Numbered from the stretch's first letter, positions 26,114 to 35,741 are shown. The stretch: DNA of 64,000 nucleotides from Streptomyces sp. NBC_00341 (GCF_041435055.1 NZ_CP108002.1:6820001-6884000), one strand, 5' to 3'. Numbers and translations: made by a program. Notes: a model not told the origin generated them from the sequence alone.

Positions 26114-27127
26114 ATGCAGCCGACGCCCAGGCGCATGCCGACCCTCGATGAGGTGGCCGCACGAGCCGGCGTGTCGCGCGCAGTGGCTTCCCGGGCGATC
26201 AACAACGTCCCGCATGTGAGCCGGGCCAAGCGGGAGGCCGTCGAACGGGCCGTCCGCGAGCTGGGGTACGTGCCGAACTCGACCGCGCGGGCGCTGGCCG
26301 GCAGCAAGTTCGGCGCCGTGGTGCTGGCCGCTTCCAGTGACGAGACCGGCCTGTTCGCGGATCCGTTCTTCGCCGAGATCATCGTCGGGGTGAGCACGGC
26401 TCTGGAGGAGACCGACCTGCAACTGATCCTGGTGCTCGCCAATACGCCGCGCGGCCGCGGCCGCCTGCAGCAGATGGTCCGCTCAGGCCGTGCCGACGGC
26501 ATCATGCTGATGGCGCTGCGTGGCGACGACCCGCTGGGACGGCTGGCCGAGGATGCCGGGATGCCGGTTGTCTTCGGCGGCCTGCCCCTGGCCGGGGAGC
26601 CCCGCTGGTACGTGGATGCCGACAACAGGGGCGGGGCCAGGCTGGCCGCCGATCACTTCGTGCGCGCGGGGCGGACCCGACCCGTCATGATCACAGGTCA
26701 GGTGGACAGCCGGGTTTCGGTGGCCCGCGAGCAGGGCTTCGCCGAAGGACTGGCGCTGGCCGGCGTCCCGCTGCTGGGGGTTTCCTCCGGTGCGTTCCAG
26801 GTGGAGGGCGGCGCAGCTGCGATGGAGCAATTGCTTGACGCCAACCCGCAGTTGGACGCGGTTTTCGCGGCATCGGACGGGATGGCGATCGGCGCGCTCC
26901 AGGTGCTCCGTCGCCGGGGGCGGCGGGTTCCCGAGGACGTCTCGGTGATCGGCTACGACGACCTGGCCGGGGCTCGGCACGCCAACCCGCCGCTGACCAC
27001 CGTGCGTCAGCCGGTCAGGGCGCTGGGGCACGAGATGGCGCGGATGCTGGTCAGCGCGATCAACGGGCAGGACCCGAGCCCGCTGATCCTGCCGACCCGG
27101 CTGACCGTACGGGAGTCCGCGCCGTAG
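26114..27127 (+). CDS. LacI-family transcriptional regulator, CebR-like
   Basis: A 337-aa repressor. The HTH (about 9-55) is TLDEVAARAGVSRAVASRAI followed by the LacI hinge helix NSTARALAGSK. The periplasmic-binding-protein-like effector domain (about 65-335) has VVLAASS, VFGGLPL and DVSVIGYDDLAGAR. Beside two GH6 genes and three CebR boxes, it is the natural candidate to control the cellulases in response to cello-oligosaccharides. It could instead be a paralogue while the true CebR lies with a cellobiose transporter elsewhere. The ATG at 26114 gives the normal family length. Confidence 0.85.
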   Translation: MQPTPRRMPTLDEVAARAGVSRAVASRAINNVPHVSRAKREAVERAVRELGYVPNSTARALAGSKFGAVVLAASSDETGLFADPFFAEIIVGVSTALEETDLQLILVLANTPRGRGRLQQMVRSGRADGIMLMALRGDDPLGRLAEDAGMPVVFGGLPLAGEPRWYVDADNRGGARLAADHFVRAGRTRPVMITGQVDSRVSVAREQGFAEGLALAGVPLLGVSSGAFQVEGGAAAMEQLLDANPQLDAVFAASDGMAIGALQVLRRRGRRVPEDVSVIGYDDLAGARHANPPLTTVRQPVRALGHEMARMLVSAINGQDPSPLILPTRLTVRESAP

Positions 27128-28024
27128 CCGGCTGCGCCGCGCTGCGTACGGCCCGCCGGGCCCCGGCGGGGATGTCGGCCGAACCGCTGCACCGAGCTTG
27201 ACGTGCGAAAACTGGTAGCGATCACGTGGAGTGCGTGGCGATTCTGGCGCCGGTGAAGAAGGGCGACTGAGCTGCTGTTCTGTGGGTTCCGGTGGATTAT
27301 TCGTCCCGTTCCTGCCGGGTGACTGGTCGGCCGGGGGGTCGGCCCCGCAAGCCTTCTGGTCTGCGCATTCATCAGGGGAGACGCTTGCGTCGGCGATGTC
27401 CTCAGGGTGTCGTTCGAAGATGGCTTGACGCTCGGATGACCCTCGAACCGGAAGTCCCAACCTCTCGCCCACATTCGGCTACTGCCGCATGGGCAGCACT
27501 ATCGGCACAAGGGAAGGACTTCCGGTACGGGCTTCCGCTGCGCCTTTCCGGCGGCGTCGACGGTGCCCGGCACGCTCTGCAGGGCCGCGCGGCCGGAGGT
27601 TCGGTTCGTGCCGCCCCCTGTCCCTGCCCCTCCGCCGCCGCGGATCCTCACCGAGGTCTACTCGGACTCGCCTGTTTGATCATCTTGGCTGCGGCGGCTC
27701 CGGGGAGGCATTTTGAAACGATCAGTGAGTCGATCGGGTGCGGCTTGCGCCGACTCCCGCCGTCATCCCGACGGGCCGCGGGTGGGCGGCCGGCGGATTC
27801 CGTCCTTGAGGTAACGGGGGATCCGTCTGGTCGCGGCCCGGGACGCATAGGCCCGTCGGCGCGCACAGGAGCCCCTCCCACCTGCCGAGACTTCGATTTC
27901 TCCGCCCTGGAGCGACCCTCCGCAGGGTGCGCGTGGTCACCGCCCGACCGCTCGTGTACCGCCGGTCCCGGCCCCGGAGGCGAGGTCGGCGGAATCCAGG
28001 CCGAGCAGATCCCGTGAGGGGGCG
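27128..28024. other. about 900 bp without a supported gene
   Basis: Between the LacI gene and the rha promoter. It contains the 50-bp methyltransferase repeat (27221-27270), then about 750 bp in which every open frame has Arg/Pro-rich, atypical composition and no recognisable domain. It reads as decayed sequence or a junction, not as an active gene. Confidence 0.5.
27221..27270 (+). pseudogene. 3'-end fragment of an RNA methyltransferase gene (direct repeat copy 2)
   Basis: Encodes HVECVAILAPVKKGD and a stop, matching the end of the methyltransferase at 22607-22656 except E to A and D to G. No other part of that gene is present upstream, so this is a fragment. It forms a direct repeat pair around the cellulase block. 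Confidence 0.8.
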
Positions 28025-28070
28025 TTGACAGGTGGCCGGTGTGACCTTAACGTGCTCTTGAATCGTTTCA
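28025..28070 (+). promoter_or_regulatory. rhaI promoter and operator
   Basis: TTGACA (28025-28030), 17-bp spacer, TAACGT (28048-28053). The operator TGAATCGTTTCA follows at 28059-28070, over the expected transcription start. This is the clearest copy of the promoter-operator pattern shared by the rhamnose locus. Confidence 0.8.
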
Positions 28071-28097
28071 CAGTGGTTGGTCTTCCCGGGAGATACG

Positions 28098-29294
28098 TTG
28101 AGTGAGCCGACAGGGCACGAGTCGCGTACCGCGCGTGCCATAGCGACGCTGAAGCAGCAGGCGATAGAGACCCCTTCGTGGGCCTACGGCAACTCGGGTA
28201 CGCGCTTCAAGGTGTTCGCGCAGCCGGGCGTGCCGCGTACGGCGCGGGAGAAGGTGGATGACGCCGCGAAGGTGCAGGAGTTCACCGGTGTAGCCCCCGT
28301 GGTCGCCCTGCACATTCCGTGGGACAAGCAGGACGGCATCGACGGCTACCGCGACCTCGCCACGTACGCGGGGGAGCGCGGGGTGCGGCTCGGCACCGTC
28401 AACGCGAACGTCTTCCAGGACGACGCCTACAAGCTCGGCTCGGTCACCAACCCCGATCCCGCCGTGCGACGCAAGGCGCTCGGTCACCTGATGGAGTGCG
28501 TCGAGATCATGGGCGCCACGGGGTCGCGCGACCTGAAGCTGTGGTTCTCGGACGGCACCAACTACCCGGGCCAGGACGACATCAGCGCCCGCCAGGGCCG
28601 CCTGGAGGAGGCCCTGCACGCCGTCTACGAGGCTCTGGGCGAGGAGCAGCGGCTCATCCTGGAGTACAAGCTCTTCGAGCCCGCCTTCTACGCGACCGAC
28701 GTGCCGGACTGGGGCACCTCGTACGCGCACTGCCTCAAGCTCGGCGACAGGGCGAAGGTCTGTGTGGACACGGGCCACCACGCGCCGGGCACGAACATCG
28801 AGTTCATTGTCGCCTTCCTGCTGCGCGAGGGGAAGCTCGGCGCCTTCGACTTCAACTCCCGCTTCTACGCCGACGACGACCTGATGGCGGGCGCGGCCGA
28901 CCCCTTCCAGCTCTTCCGCATCATGCACGAGGTGCAGGGCGGCGGCGGTCTGGAGGAGGACTCGGGGATCGCCTTCATGCTCGACCAGTGCCACAACATC
29001 GAGCAGAAGATCCCGGCCGTCATCCGTTCGGTCATGAACGTGCAGGAGGCGACCGCGAAGGCGCTCCTCGTGGACAGGGAGGCACTGAAGGCCGCGCAGC
29101 GGTCCGGTGACGTCCTGGCCGCGAACGCCGTGCTGATGGACGCGTACAACACCGATGTGCGTCCGCTTCTCGCCACGGTCCGCACCGAGATGGGCCTCGC
29201 TCCCGACCCGGTCGCCGCCTACCACGCCTCCGGTTGGCAGCAGCGGATCGAGGTCGAGCGCGTCGGCGGCGAGCAGGCCGGCTGGGGCGCCTGA
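28098..29294 (+). CDS. rhaI: L-rhamnose isomerase
   Basis: A 398-aa cytoplasmic TIM-barrel isomerase converting L-rhamnose to L-rhamnulose, of the Pseudomonas stutzeri RhaI type, not E. coli RhaA. Metal- and substrate-binding stretches are visible: ALHIPWDK, LKLWFSDGTNYPGQDD, LILEYKLFEPAF, VCVDTGHHAPGTNIE and FDFNSRFYADDDLM. The TTG at 28098 has GGGAGA 4-5 nt upstream; an in-frame TTG at 28077 is less likely. It is the first gene of the rhaI-rhaEW-rhaB-GH3 group under the operator at 28059. A 241-bp gap separates it from rhaEW. Confidence 0.93.
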   Translation: MSEPTGHESRTARAIATLKQQAIETPSWAYGNSGTRFKVFAQPGVPRTAREKVDDAAKVQEFTGVAPVVALHIPWDKQDGIDGYRDLATYAGERGVRLGTVNANVFQDDAYKLGSVTNPDPAVRRKALGHLMECVEIMGATGSRDLKLWFSDGTNYPGQDDISARQGRLEEALHAVYEALGEEQRLILEYKLFEPAFYATDVPDWGTSYAHCLKLGDRAKVCVDTGHHAPGTNIEFIVAFLLREGKLGAFDFNSRFYADDDLMAGAADPFQLFRIMHEVQGGGGLEEDSGIAFMLDQCHNIEQKIPAVIRSVMNVQEATAKALLVDREALKAAQRSGDVLAANAVLMDAYNTDVRPLLATVRTEMGLAPDPVAAYHASGWQQRIEVERVGGEQAGWGA

Positions 29295-29535
29295 GCCCCG
29301 TACGTCCCAGGGGCTCGCGCCGGTCCGGCACCGTACGCGTACCGGCGTGACGGGCGCCGGGCGTGGTGCATGCTCCCAGCCCGAGCCGCACCGGCCGGAG
29401 CACGCCACCCCGTCCCGTACGAGCCACAGGCCCGGCCGCCCGGGGTCACGGGCACGGCCCCCTTGCCGCCCGTCGGCGTCGATCCGATTCCGGCCGCACC
29501 CGTCCTCCACGACCTTTCACGAAGGAACTCCTCTC
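29295..29535. other. intergenic region between rhaI and rhaEW
   Basis: 241 bp with a hairpin-prone stretch (CGCCGGT and ACCGGCG near 29317-29347) and a GAAGGA Shine-Dalgarno before rhaEW. No second copy of the rha operator was seen. The hairpin may be an intercistronic processing or attenuation element. Confidence 0.35.
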
Positions 29536-31581
29536 ATGGCCTCCGCCACGCATCCCGAAGTCGCCGCTCTTCTCGACCGTGCCCACCGCCTCGGTGCCGA
29601 TCCGCGCAACACCAACTACGCGGGGGGCAACGCCTCGGCCAAGGGTGTCGAGACCGACCCCGTGACCGGAAACCCCACGGAACTGATGTGGGTGAAGGGC
29701 TCAGGCGGTGACCTCGGCACTCTGACCGAGCAGGGTCTCGCCGTGCTGCGGCTGGACCGTCTGCGCGCTCTCTGCGAGGTGTATCCGGGGGCGGAGCGCG
29801 AGGACGAGATGGTCGCCGCGTTCGACTTCTGCCTGCACGGCAAGGGCGGGGCCGCCCCGTCCATCGACACCGCGATGCACGGTCTCGTGGACGCGGCGCA
29901 CGTCGACCACCTGCACCCCGATTCCGGTATCGCGCTGGCGTGCGCGGCCGATGGTGAGCGGCTGACTGCTGACTGCTTCGGGGACAAGGTGGCGTGGGTG
30001 CCGTGGCGGCGTCCCGGGTTCCAGCTCGGCCTGGACATCGCGGCGATCAAGGAGGCCAACCCGCAGGCGGTCGGGGTCGTGCTCGGCGGTCACGGCATCA
30101 CCGCGTGGGGTACGACCTCCCAGGAGTGCGAGCGCAATGCCCTCTGGATGATCCGCACCGCCGAGAACTACCTGGCGGAGAAGGGCAAGGCGGAGCCCTT
30201 CGGTTCCGCGATCGAGGGGTACGGGGCCCTGGCGGAGGCCGAGCGGCACGCCCGCGCCGCAGCCCTCGCCCCGGTCATTCGCGGGCTCGCTTCCACCGAC
30301 CGTCCACAGGTCGGCCTCTACAGCGACAGCGAGCCGGTTCTCGACTTCCTCGCGCACGCCGGGCACCCGCGCCTCGCCGCGCTGGGCACCTCGTGTCCGG
30401 ACCACTTCCTGCGCACCAAGGTCCGCCCCCTCGTCCTCGACCTCGCCCCCTCGGCACCGCTCGCCGACCAGGTCGCGCGCCTGAAGGAACTGCACGAGGA
30501 GTACCGGACGGAGTACCGCGCCTACTACGAGCGCCACGCCGCCCCCCAGTCGCCCGCGATGCGTGGTGCCGATCCGGCCATCGTCCTCGTTCCGGGCGTC
30601 GGCATGTTCTCCTTCGGCACGGACAGGCAGACCGCCCGGGTCGCGGGTGAGTTCTACGTGAACGCCATCAACGTCATGCGCGGCGCCGAGGCCGTCTCCT
30701 CCTACGCCCCCATCGAGGAGTCGGAGAAGTTCCGCATCGAGTACTGGGCCCTCGAAGAGGCCAAGCTCCGGCGGATGCCGAAGCCGAAGGCCCTCGCAGC
30801 CCGCGTCGCGCTCGTCACCGGCGGCGGTTCGGGCATCGGCAAGGCGATCGCGCACCGTCTGGTGGCCGAGGGCGCCTGCGTCGTCGTCGCCGACCTCAAC
30901 GGTGAGAACGCCGCCGCCGTGGCGAAGGAACTGGGCGGACCGGACAAGGCCGTCGCGGTCACCGTGGACGTGACCGACGAGGACGGGATCATCGCGGCCT
31001 TCGAGCAGGCCGCACTCGCCTTCGGCGGTGTCGACCTCGTCGTCAACAACGCGGGCATCTCCATCTCCAAGCCGCTGCTGGAGACGACGGTGAAGGACTG
31101 GGACCTCCAGCACGACATCATGGCGCGCGGTTCCTTCCTCGTCTCGCGCGAGGCCGCCCGGGTGATGATCGCGCAGAACCTGGGCGGTGACATCGTCTAC
31201 ATCGCTTCGAAGAACTCGGTGTTCGCGGGGCCGAACAACATCGCGTACTCGGCGACCAAGGCCGACCAGGCCCACCAGGTGCGTCTGCTCGCCGCTGAGC
31301 TGGGGGGCCACGGGATCCGGGTCAATGGTGTCAACCCCGATGGTGTCGTGCGCGGTTCCGGCATCTTCGCCAACGGCTGGGGTGCTCAGCGCGCCGCGAC
31401 GTACGGCGTGGAGGAGAGCAGGCTCGGCGAGTTCTACGCCCAGCGGACCCTGCTGAAGCGCGAGGTGCTCCCCGAGCACGTGGCCAACGCGGTCTACGCC
31501 CTCACCGGTGGCGAACTGAGCCACACCACCGGCCTGCACATCCCCGTCGATGCCGGCGTCGCCGCCGCCTTCCTGCGATGA
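29536..31581 (+). CDS. rhaEW: bifunctional rhamnulose-1-phosphate aldolase / L-lactaldehyde dehydrogenase
   Basis: A 681-aa two-domain enzyme. The N-terminal class II aldolase domain (about 1-400) has TNYAGGNASAKG, the metal ligands in HVDHLHPDSGIAL and VVLGGHGITAWG; it splits L-rhamnulose-1-phosphate to DHAP and L-lactaldehyde. The C-terminal short-chain dehydrogenase domain (about 415-681) has the NAD motif TGGGSGIGKAIA, NNAG and YSATKADQ (Tyr/Lys catalytic pair) and would oxidise lactaldehyde. The fusion matches the RhaEW architecture known from Bacillus and Actinobacteria. It overlaps rhaB by 4 bp (ATGA). Confidence 0.93.
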   Translation: MASATHPEVAALLDRAHRLGADPRNTNYAGGNASAKGVETDPVTGNPTELMWVKGSGGDLGTLTEQGLAVLRLDRLRALCEVYPGAEREDEMVAAFDFCLHGKGGAAPSIDTAMHGLVDAAHVDHLHPDSGIALACAADGERLTADCFGDKVAWVPWRRPGFQLGLDIAAIKEANPQAVGVVLGGHGITAWGTTSQECERNALWMIRTAENYLAEKGKAEPFGSAIEGYGALAEAERHARAAALAPVIRGLASTDRPQVGLYSDSEPVLDFLAHAGHPRLAALGTSCPDHFLRTKVRPLVLDLAPSAPLADQVARLKELHEEYRTEYRAYYERHAAPQSPAMRGADPAIVLVPGVGMFSFGTDRQTARVAGEFYVNAINVMRGAEAVSSYAPIEESEKFRIEYWALEEAKLRRMPKPKALAARVALVTGGGSGIGKAIAHRLVAEGACVVVADLNGENAAAVAKELGGPDKAVAVTVDVTDEDGIIAAFEQAALAFGGVDLVVNNAGISISKPLLETTVKDWDLQHDIMARGSFLVSREAARVMIAQNLGGDIVYIASKNSVFAGPNNIAYSATKADQAHQVRLLAAELGGHGIRVNGVNPDGVVRGSGIFANGWGAQRAATYGVEESRLGEFYAQRTLLKREVLPEHVANAVYALTGGELSHTTGLHIPVDAGVAAAFLR

Positions 31582-33026
31582 GCGGCACCCCGGCTGCGTA
31601 CGCCGCCGTGGACCTCGGCGCCTCCAGCGGGCGCGTCATGGTCGGCCGTGTCGGTCCCGGCACACTGGAACTGAGCGAGGCGCACCGCTTCCCCAACCGG
31701 CCCGTGCGCCTCCCGGAGGGGCTGCGCTGGGACATCCTCGCCCTGTACGCGGGCGTCCTCGACGGGCTGCGGGCGGCGGGCCAGGTGGACTCGGTGGGCA
31801 TCGACAGCTGGGCCGTCGACCACGGGCTGCTCGACGCGGACGGCGTACTGCTCGGCAACCCGGTGCACTACCGCGACAGCCGCACCGACGGCGTCGCCGA
31901 GAAGCTGTGGGCCACGTTGCCGCCCGAGGAGCTCTACGCGGCGACCGGCCTCCAGTACGCGCCGTTCAACACGCTCTACCAACTGCTCGCGGCCCGCTCC
32001 ACACGGCAGTACGCGAGCGCCGCGCGACTGCTGCTCCTGCCCGACCTGCTGACCCACTGGCTCACCGGCACCGAGGGCACCGAGCTGACCAACGCCTCCA
32101 CCACCCAGCTCATCGACCCGCGCACCCGCGACTGGGCGCACGGGGTGGCCGAGCGGGCCGGGGTCGACCTCGGGCTCTTCGCCCCGCTGCGGCAGCCCGG
32201 CGACCCGGCCGGGCTGCTGCGGTCCGAGGTGCTGGAGGAGACCGGGCTCACCGGGCCGGTCCCCGTGACGACCGTCGCCTCGCACGACACGGCGTCCGCC
32301 GTCGTCGCCGTTCCCGCGGGCAATGAGCGCTTCGCCTACATCTGCACCGGCACCTGGTCGCTGGCCGGCCTCGAACTGACGGCGCCCGTGCTCACCGAGG
32401 ACTCCCGCGCCGCCAACTTCACCAATGAACTCGGCATCGACGGCACCGTCCGCTACCTGCGCAACATCATGGGCCTGTGGCTCTTCCAGGAGTGCGTACG
32501 CGCCTGGGGCGATCCGGACCTCGGCGCACTCCTGCGCGGCGCCGCCGCCGTGCCGGGCCTCAGATCGGTCATCGACGCGGGCGACCCCGCCTTCCTCGCC
32601 CCCGGCCGGATGCCGGAACGCATCGCGGCCGCCTGCCGGGAGACGGGTCAGCCCGTACCCGGGACGCCTGCCGAGACCACGCGCTGCATCCTCGACTCCC
32701 TCGCGCTCGCCCACCGCAGGGCCGTCCAGGACGCGCAGCGCCTAGCCGGGCACCCCGTCGACGTCGTGCACATCGTCGGCGGCGGCACCCGCAACACCCT
32801 GCTGTGTCAGCTCACCGCCGACGCCTGCGGGCTCCCGGTGGTCGCGGGGCCGACGGAGGCCGCCGCGCTCGGCAACGTCCTCGTCCAGGCACGGGCACAC
32901 GGAAAGGCCGGTGACCTCGCCGACATGCGCCGCCTGCTCGCCCGTACCCAGGCACCCACCCGCTACACGCCGCAGGGAGACACCGCGCGCTGGCGGGCGG
33001 CGGAAGCGAGATTCACCGAGCGCTGA
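31578..33026 (+). CDS. rhaB: rhamnulokinase
   Basis: A 482-aa FGGY-type sugar kinase that phosphorylates L-rhamnulose on O1 using ATP, between the isomerase and aldolase steps. Visible motifs are the N-terminal phosphate loop AAVDLGASSGRVMVG, GIDSWAVDHGLLD, YRDSRT, SHDTASAVVAVP, CTGTWSLAG and the C-terminal VHIVGGGTRNTLLCQ with AALGN. Normal length for RhaB. Translationally coupled to rhaEW. Confidence 0.95.
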   Translation: MSGTPAAYAAVDLGASSGRVMVGRVGPGTLELSEAHRFPNRPVRLPEGLRWDILALYAGVLDGLRAAGQVDSVGIDSWAVDHGLLDADGVLLGNPVHYRDSRTDGVAEKLWATLPPEELYAATGLQYAPFNTLYQLLAARSTRQYASAARLLLLPDLLTHWLTGTEGTELTNASTTQLIDPRTRDWAHGVAERAGVDLGLFAPLRQPGDPAGLLRSEVLEETGLTGPVPVTTVASHDTASAVVAVPAGNERFAYICTGTWSLAGLELTAPVLTEDSRAANFTNELGIDGTVRYLRNIMGLWLFQECVRAWGDPDLGALLRGAAAVPGLRSVIDAGDPAFLAPGRMPERIAAACRETGQPVPGTPAETTRCILDSLALAHRRAVQDAQRLAGHPVDVVHIVGGGTRNTLLCQLTADACGLPVVAGPTEAAALGNVLVQARAHGKAGDLADMRRLLARTQAPTRYTPQGDTARWRAAEARFTER

Positions 33027-33118
33027 AGCCCCGAGCAGCCCCGAGAAGCTCCGGGAGAACTCGCAAACGCCCTGCCCCGCACCGACGCCCGGCCTTCCTG
33101 GGCGCCCGGTGCGGGGCC

Positions 33119-33152
33119 GATCCCCGCCCCGCACCGATCCCCGCCCCGCACC
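33119..33152. repeat. 17-bp tandem repeat between rhaB and the GH3 gene
   Basis: Two head-to-tail copies of GATCCCCGCCCCGCACC-like sequence, the second with a substitution at its left edge. No function evident. Confidence 0.5.
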
Positions 33153-33222
33153 GAACCCTCGTGCGGCCGGACGCCGCGCGCGACACCGGCCGGACCCGTA
33201 CGGACATCTCAGGAGCAGCACC

Positions 33223-35712
33223 ATGCCGGACACCCCAGGCGCCCCGCGGACCCCGGACACAGCCGGCCGCGAGGCCGAGGCCGACGCAGCCCGTGAGGCC
33301 GTCGTTCAGGCCGCGCTCGGCGAACTCGACCTCGACACCAAAGCGCGGCTGCTCGCCGGGCAGGACCTGTGGTCCCTGCCCGCCGTCGCGCACATAGGCC
33401 TCTCCTCGCTCGTCATGTCCGACGGGCCGATCGGAGTGCGCGGGGCGCGCTGGAGCGCGGACGACACCTCGATCGCGCTGCCCTCGCCCACGGCCCTCGC
33501 CGCGAGCTGGGACCCCGCCCTCGCGCGGCGCGCGGGCACACTGCTCGCGCAGGAGGCCCGCCGCAAGGGGGTGCACGTCCTGCTCGCGCCCACGGTGAAC
33601 CTGCACCGCTCGCCGCTCGGCGGGCGGCACTTCGAGGCGTACAGCGAGGACCCCTACCTCACCGGTCGGATCGGGGCCGGGTACGTGAGCGGGGTGCAGG
33701 CGGGCGGGGTCGGCGCGACCGTGAAGCACTTCGTGGCCAACGACGCCGAGACCGAGCGCTTCACCGTCGACAACCTCGTCCCCGACCGGGCGCTGCGCGA
33801 GCTGTACCTGGCGCCCTTCGAGTTCATCGTGGGAGCGGCGCGCCCCTGGGCCCTGATGACGGCCTACAACGCCGTCAACGGCCCGACGATGACCGAGCAC
33901 CACCGTCTCGTCAACGAAGTCCTGCGCGGCGAGTGGGGGTTCGACGGCGTCAACGTCTCCGACTGGCTCGCGGCGCGCTCCACCGTCGGCGGCATCACGG
34001 GCGGTCTCGACCTCGCGATGCCCGGCCCCGACACCGTCTACGGAGAAGCGCTCGCCGCCGCCGTCCGCACCGGTGAGGTGCCGGAGGCCACCGTCGACGC
34101 GGCCGTACGCAACGTGCTGCGGCTCGCCGCCCGCGTCGGGCTGCTCGCGGGGGCCGCCCCGGTGGTGCCCGCGAGCGCGCTCCCCGCAGAGGTCGACGGC
34201 GAGGCCCTCGCGCGCGAGATCGCCCGCCGCTCCTTCGTGCTCCTGCGTAACGAGAACGCGACGCTGCCCCTGCGCGACCCGGCCGGCATCGCCCTCATCG
34301 GCGCGGCGGCGCGGGATGCCCGGGTGCTCGGCGGCGGCTCGGCGACCGTCTTCCCGCCCCACGTCGTCTCCCCGCTCGACGGGCTCGTCGCGCAACTGCC
34401 CGCGGGCCGTGTCACGTACGCGATCGGCGCCGACCCGAGCGACGAACTCGCTCCGGCCGAGAAGGGGTTCGCGCTGCGTGCCCGGTGCCGCGACGCGGCG
34501 GGCGAGGTCATCGGCGAGGCCCGGCTGCCCAACGGACACCTGCAGTGGACCGACGACGACCTGCCCGAGGGCGTGACGCCCGAGCGGCTCCACAGCGTCG
34601 AGATCCTCGGTACCCTCACCCCGCGCGAGAGCGGTGAGCACCCCTTCGGGACCCGGGGGGCCGGAGGCCTCACCCTCACGGTGGCGGGTCAGGTCGTCTT
34701 CGACGGCGTACAGCCGCCCGAAGAGGAGACGGACGCCTTCGGCGCGGTCTTCGGGCCCCCGGTGGAGCGGGGTACGGTCGCGCTCACGCGCGGCGAGACC
34801 GTCGACGTCTCGCTGCGGTATGTGCTGCCCGAACGCACCAAGGGCCCGCTCTGGGGCGTCGTCTTCACTCTCGTGCACCTCGAACCGCGCCGGGACGCCG
34901 ACGAGCTGATCGCCGAGGCCGTCGCCGTCGCACGTGCGGCCGAGGCTGCCGTGGTCGTCGTCGCCACGACCGACCGCGTCGAGTCCGAGGGCTTCGACCG
35001 CACCGATCTGCGCCTGCCCGGCCGTCAGGACGACCTCGTGCGCGCGGTCGCGGCCGTCAACCCCCGCACGGTCGTCGTGGTCAACTCCGGATCCCCGGTG
35101 GAGCTTCCCTGGCGCGAGGAGGCCGCGGCCGTGCTCGTGAGCTGGTTCCCCGGCCAGGAGGCAGGCGCCGCTCTCGCCGACGTGCTCCTCGGTGCCGAGG
35201 AGCCGGGCGGCCGGCTCCCCACCACCTGGGGCGGTCTCCAGGACGCGCCGGTCACCGACGTCACCCCGAAGAACGGTGAACTCCGCTACGACGAAGGGGT
35301 GTTCATCGGCTATCGGGCCTGGGACAAGGCCGGTGCCAGCCCCTCGTACCCCTTCGGCCACGGCCTCGGCTACACCTCCTGGGCCTACGAGTCCCTGGAG
35401 GTCGAGGGCACTTCGGTCACCGTCGGCGTCCGTAACACCGGTGCGCGCCCCGGACGCGAGGTCGTGCAGGTGTACCTCGCCCCGGCCGCGGCCGGGGCCG
35501 TCCCTCCGCGGCCCGCCCGCTGGCTCGCCGGTTTCGCCGGTGTGACGGCGGCCCCCGATGAGACCGCCCGGGTGACGATCGACCTTCCGGCCCGCGCCTT
35601 CGAGGTCTGGGACGAGGAGGGTGGCCGCTGGCGGCGGATGACGGGCCGCTACGAGGTACGGGTGGGACGCTCGATCGAGGACATCCGGCTCGGCGCACCG
35701 CTCACCGTCTGA
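33223..35712 (+). CDS. GH3 glycosidase with PA14-like insert
   Basis: An 829-aa beta-glycosidase without a signal peptide, so cytoplasmic or released by another route. The GH3 N-domain (about 30-300) has the KHFVANDAE region and nucleophile D247 in GFDGVNVSDWLA. The GH3 C-domain is interrupted by a PA14-like segment (about 400-530), resumes at about 570 with VVVATTDRVESEGFDR, and a fibronectin-III-like domain ends the protein. This layout is common in beta-glucosidases and related beta-D-xylosidases; substrate not determined. The ATG at 33223 has AGGAG 7 nt upstream. Likely last gene of the rha operon, 196 bp after rhaB, removing beta-linked sugars from imported rhamnosides. Confidence 0.9.
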   Translation: MPDTPGAPRTPDTAGREAEADAAREAVVQAALGELDLDTKARLLAGQDLWSLPAVAHIGLSSLVMSDGPIGVRGARWSADDTSIALPSPTALAASWDPALARRAGTLLAQEARRKGVHVLLAPTVNLHRSPLGGRHFEAYSEDPYLTGRIGAGYVSGVQAGGVGATVKHFVANDAETERFTVDNLVPDRALRELYLAPFEFIVGAARPWALMTAYNAVNGPTMTEHHRLVNEVLRGEWGFDGVNVSDWLAARSTVGGITGGLDLAMPGPDTVYGEALAAAVRTGEVPEATVDAAVRNVLRLAARVGLLAGAAPVVPASALPAEVDGEALAREIARRSFVLLRNENATLPLRDPAGIALIGAAARDARVLGGGSATVFPPHVVSPLDGLVAQLPAGRVTYAIGADPSDELAPAEKGFALRARCRDAAGEVIGEARLPNGHLQWTDDDLPEGVTPERLHSVEILGTLTPRESGEHPFGTRGAGGLTLTVAGQVVFDGVQPPEEETDAFGAVFGPPVERGTVALTRGETVDVSLRYVLPERTKGPLWGVVFTLVHLEPRRDADELIAEAVAVARAAEAAVVVVATTDRVESEGFDRTDLRLPGRQDDLVRAVAAVNPRTVVVVNSGSPVELPWREEAAAVLVSWFPGQEAGAALADVLLGAEEPGGRLPTTWGGLQDAPVTDVTPKNGELRYDEGVFIGYRAWDKAGASPSYPFGHGLGYTSWAYESLEVEGTSVTVGVRNTGARPGREVVQVYLAPAAAGAVPPRPARWLAGFAGVTAAPDETARVTIDLPARAFEVWDEEGGRWRRMTGRYEVRVGRSIEDIRLGAPLTV

Positions 35713-35741
35713 GCGGGTGACCGGGTTGCCGTGCTCACCCC

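Noticed and set aside
27292..28017. 241-codon frame in the gap before rhaI
   Set aside because: No similarity recognised, skewed Arg/Pro/Ser composition and no ribosome binding site.
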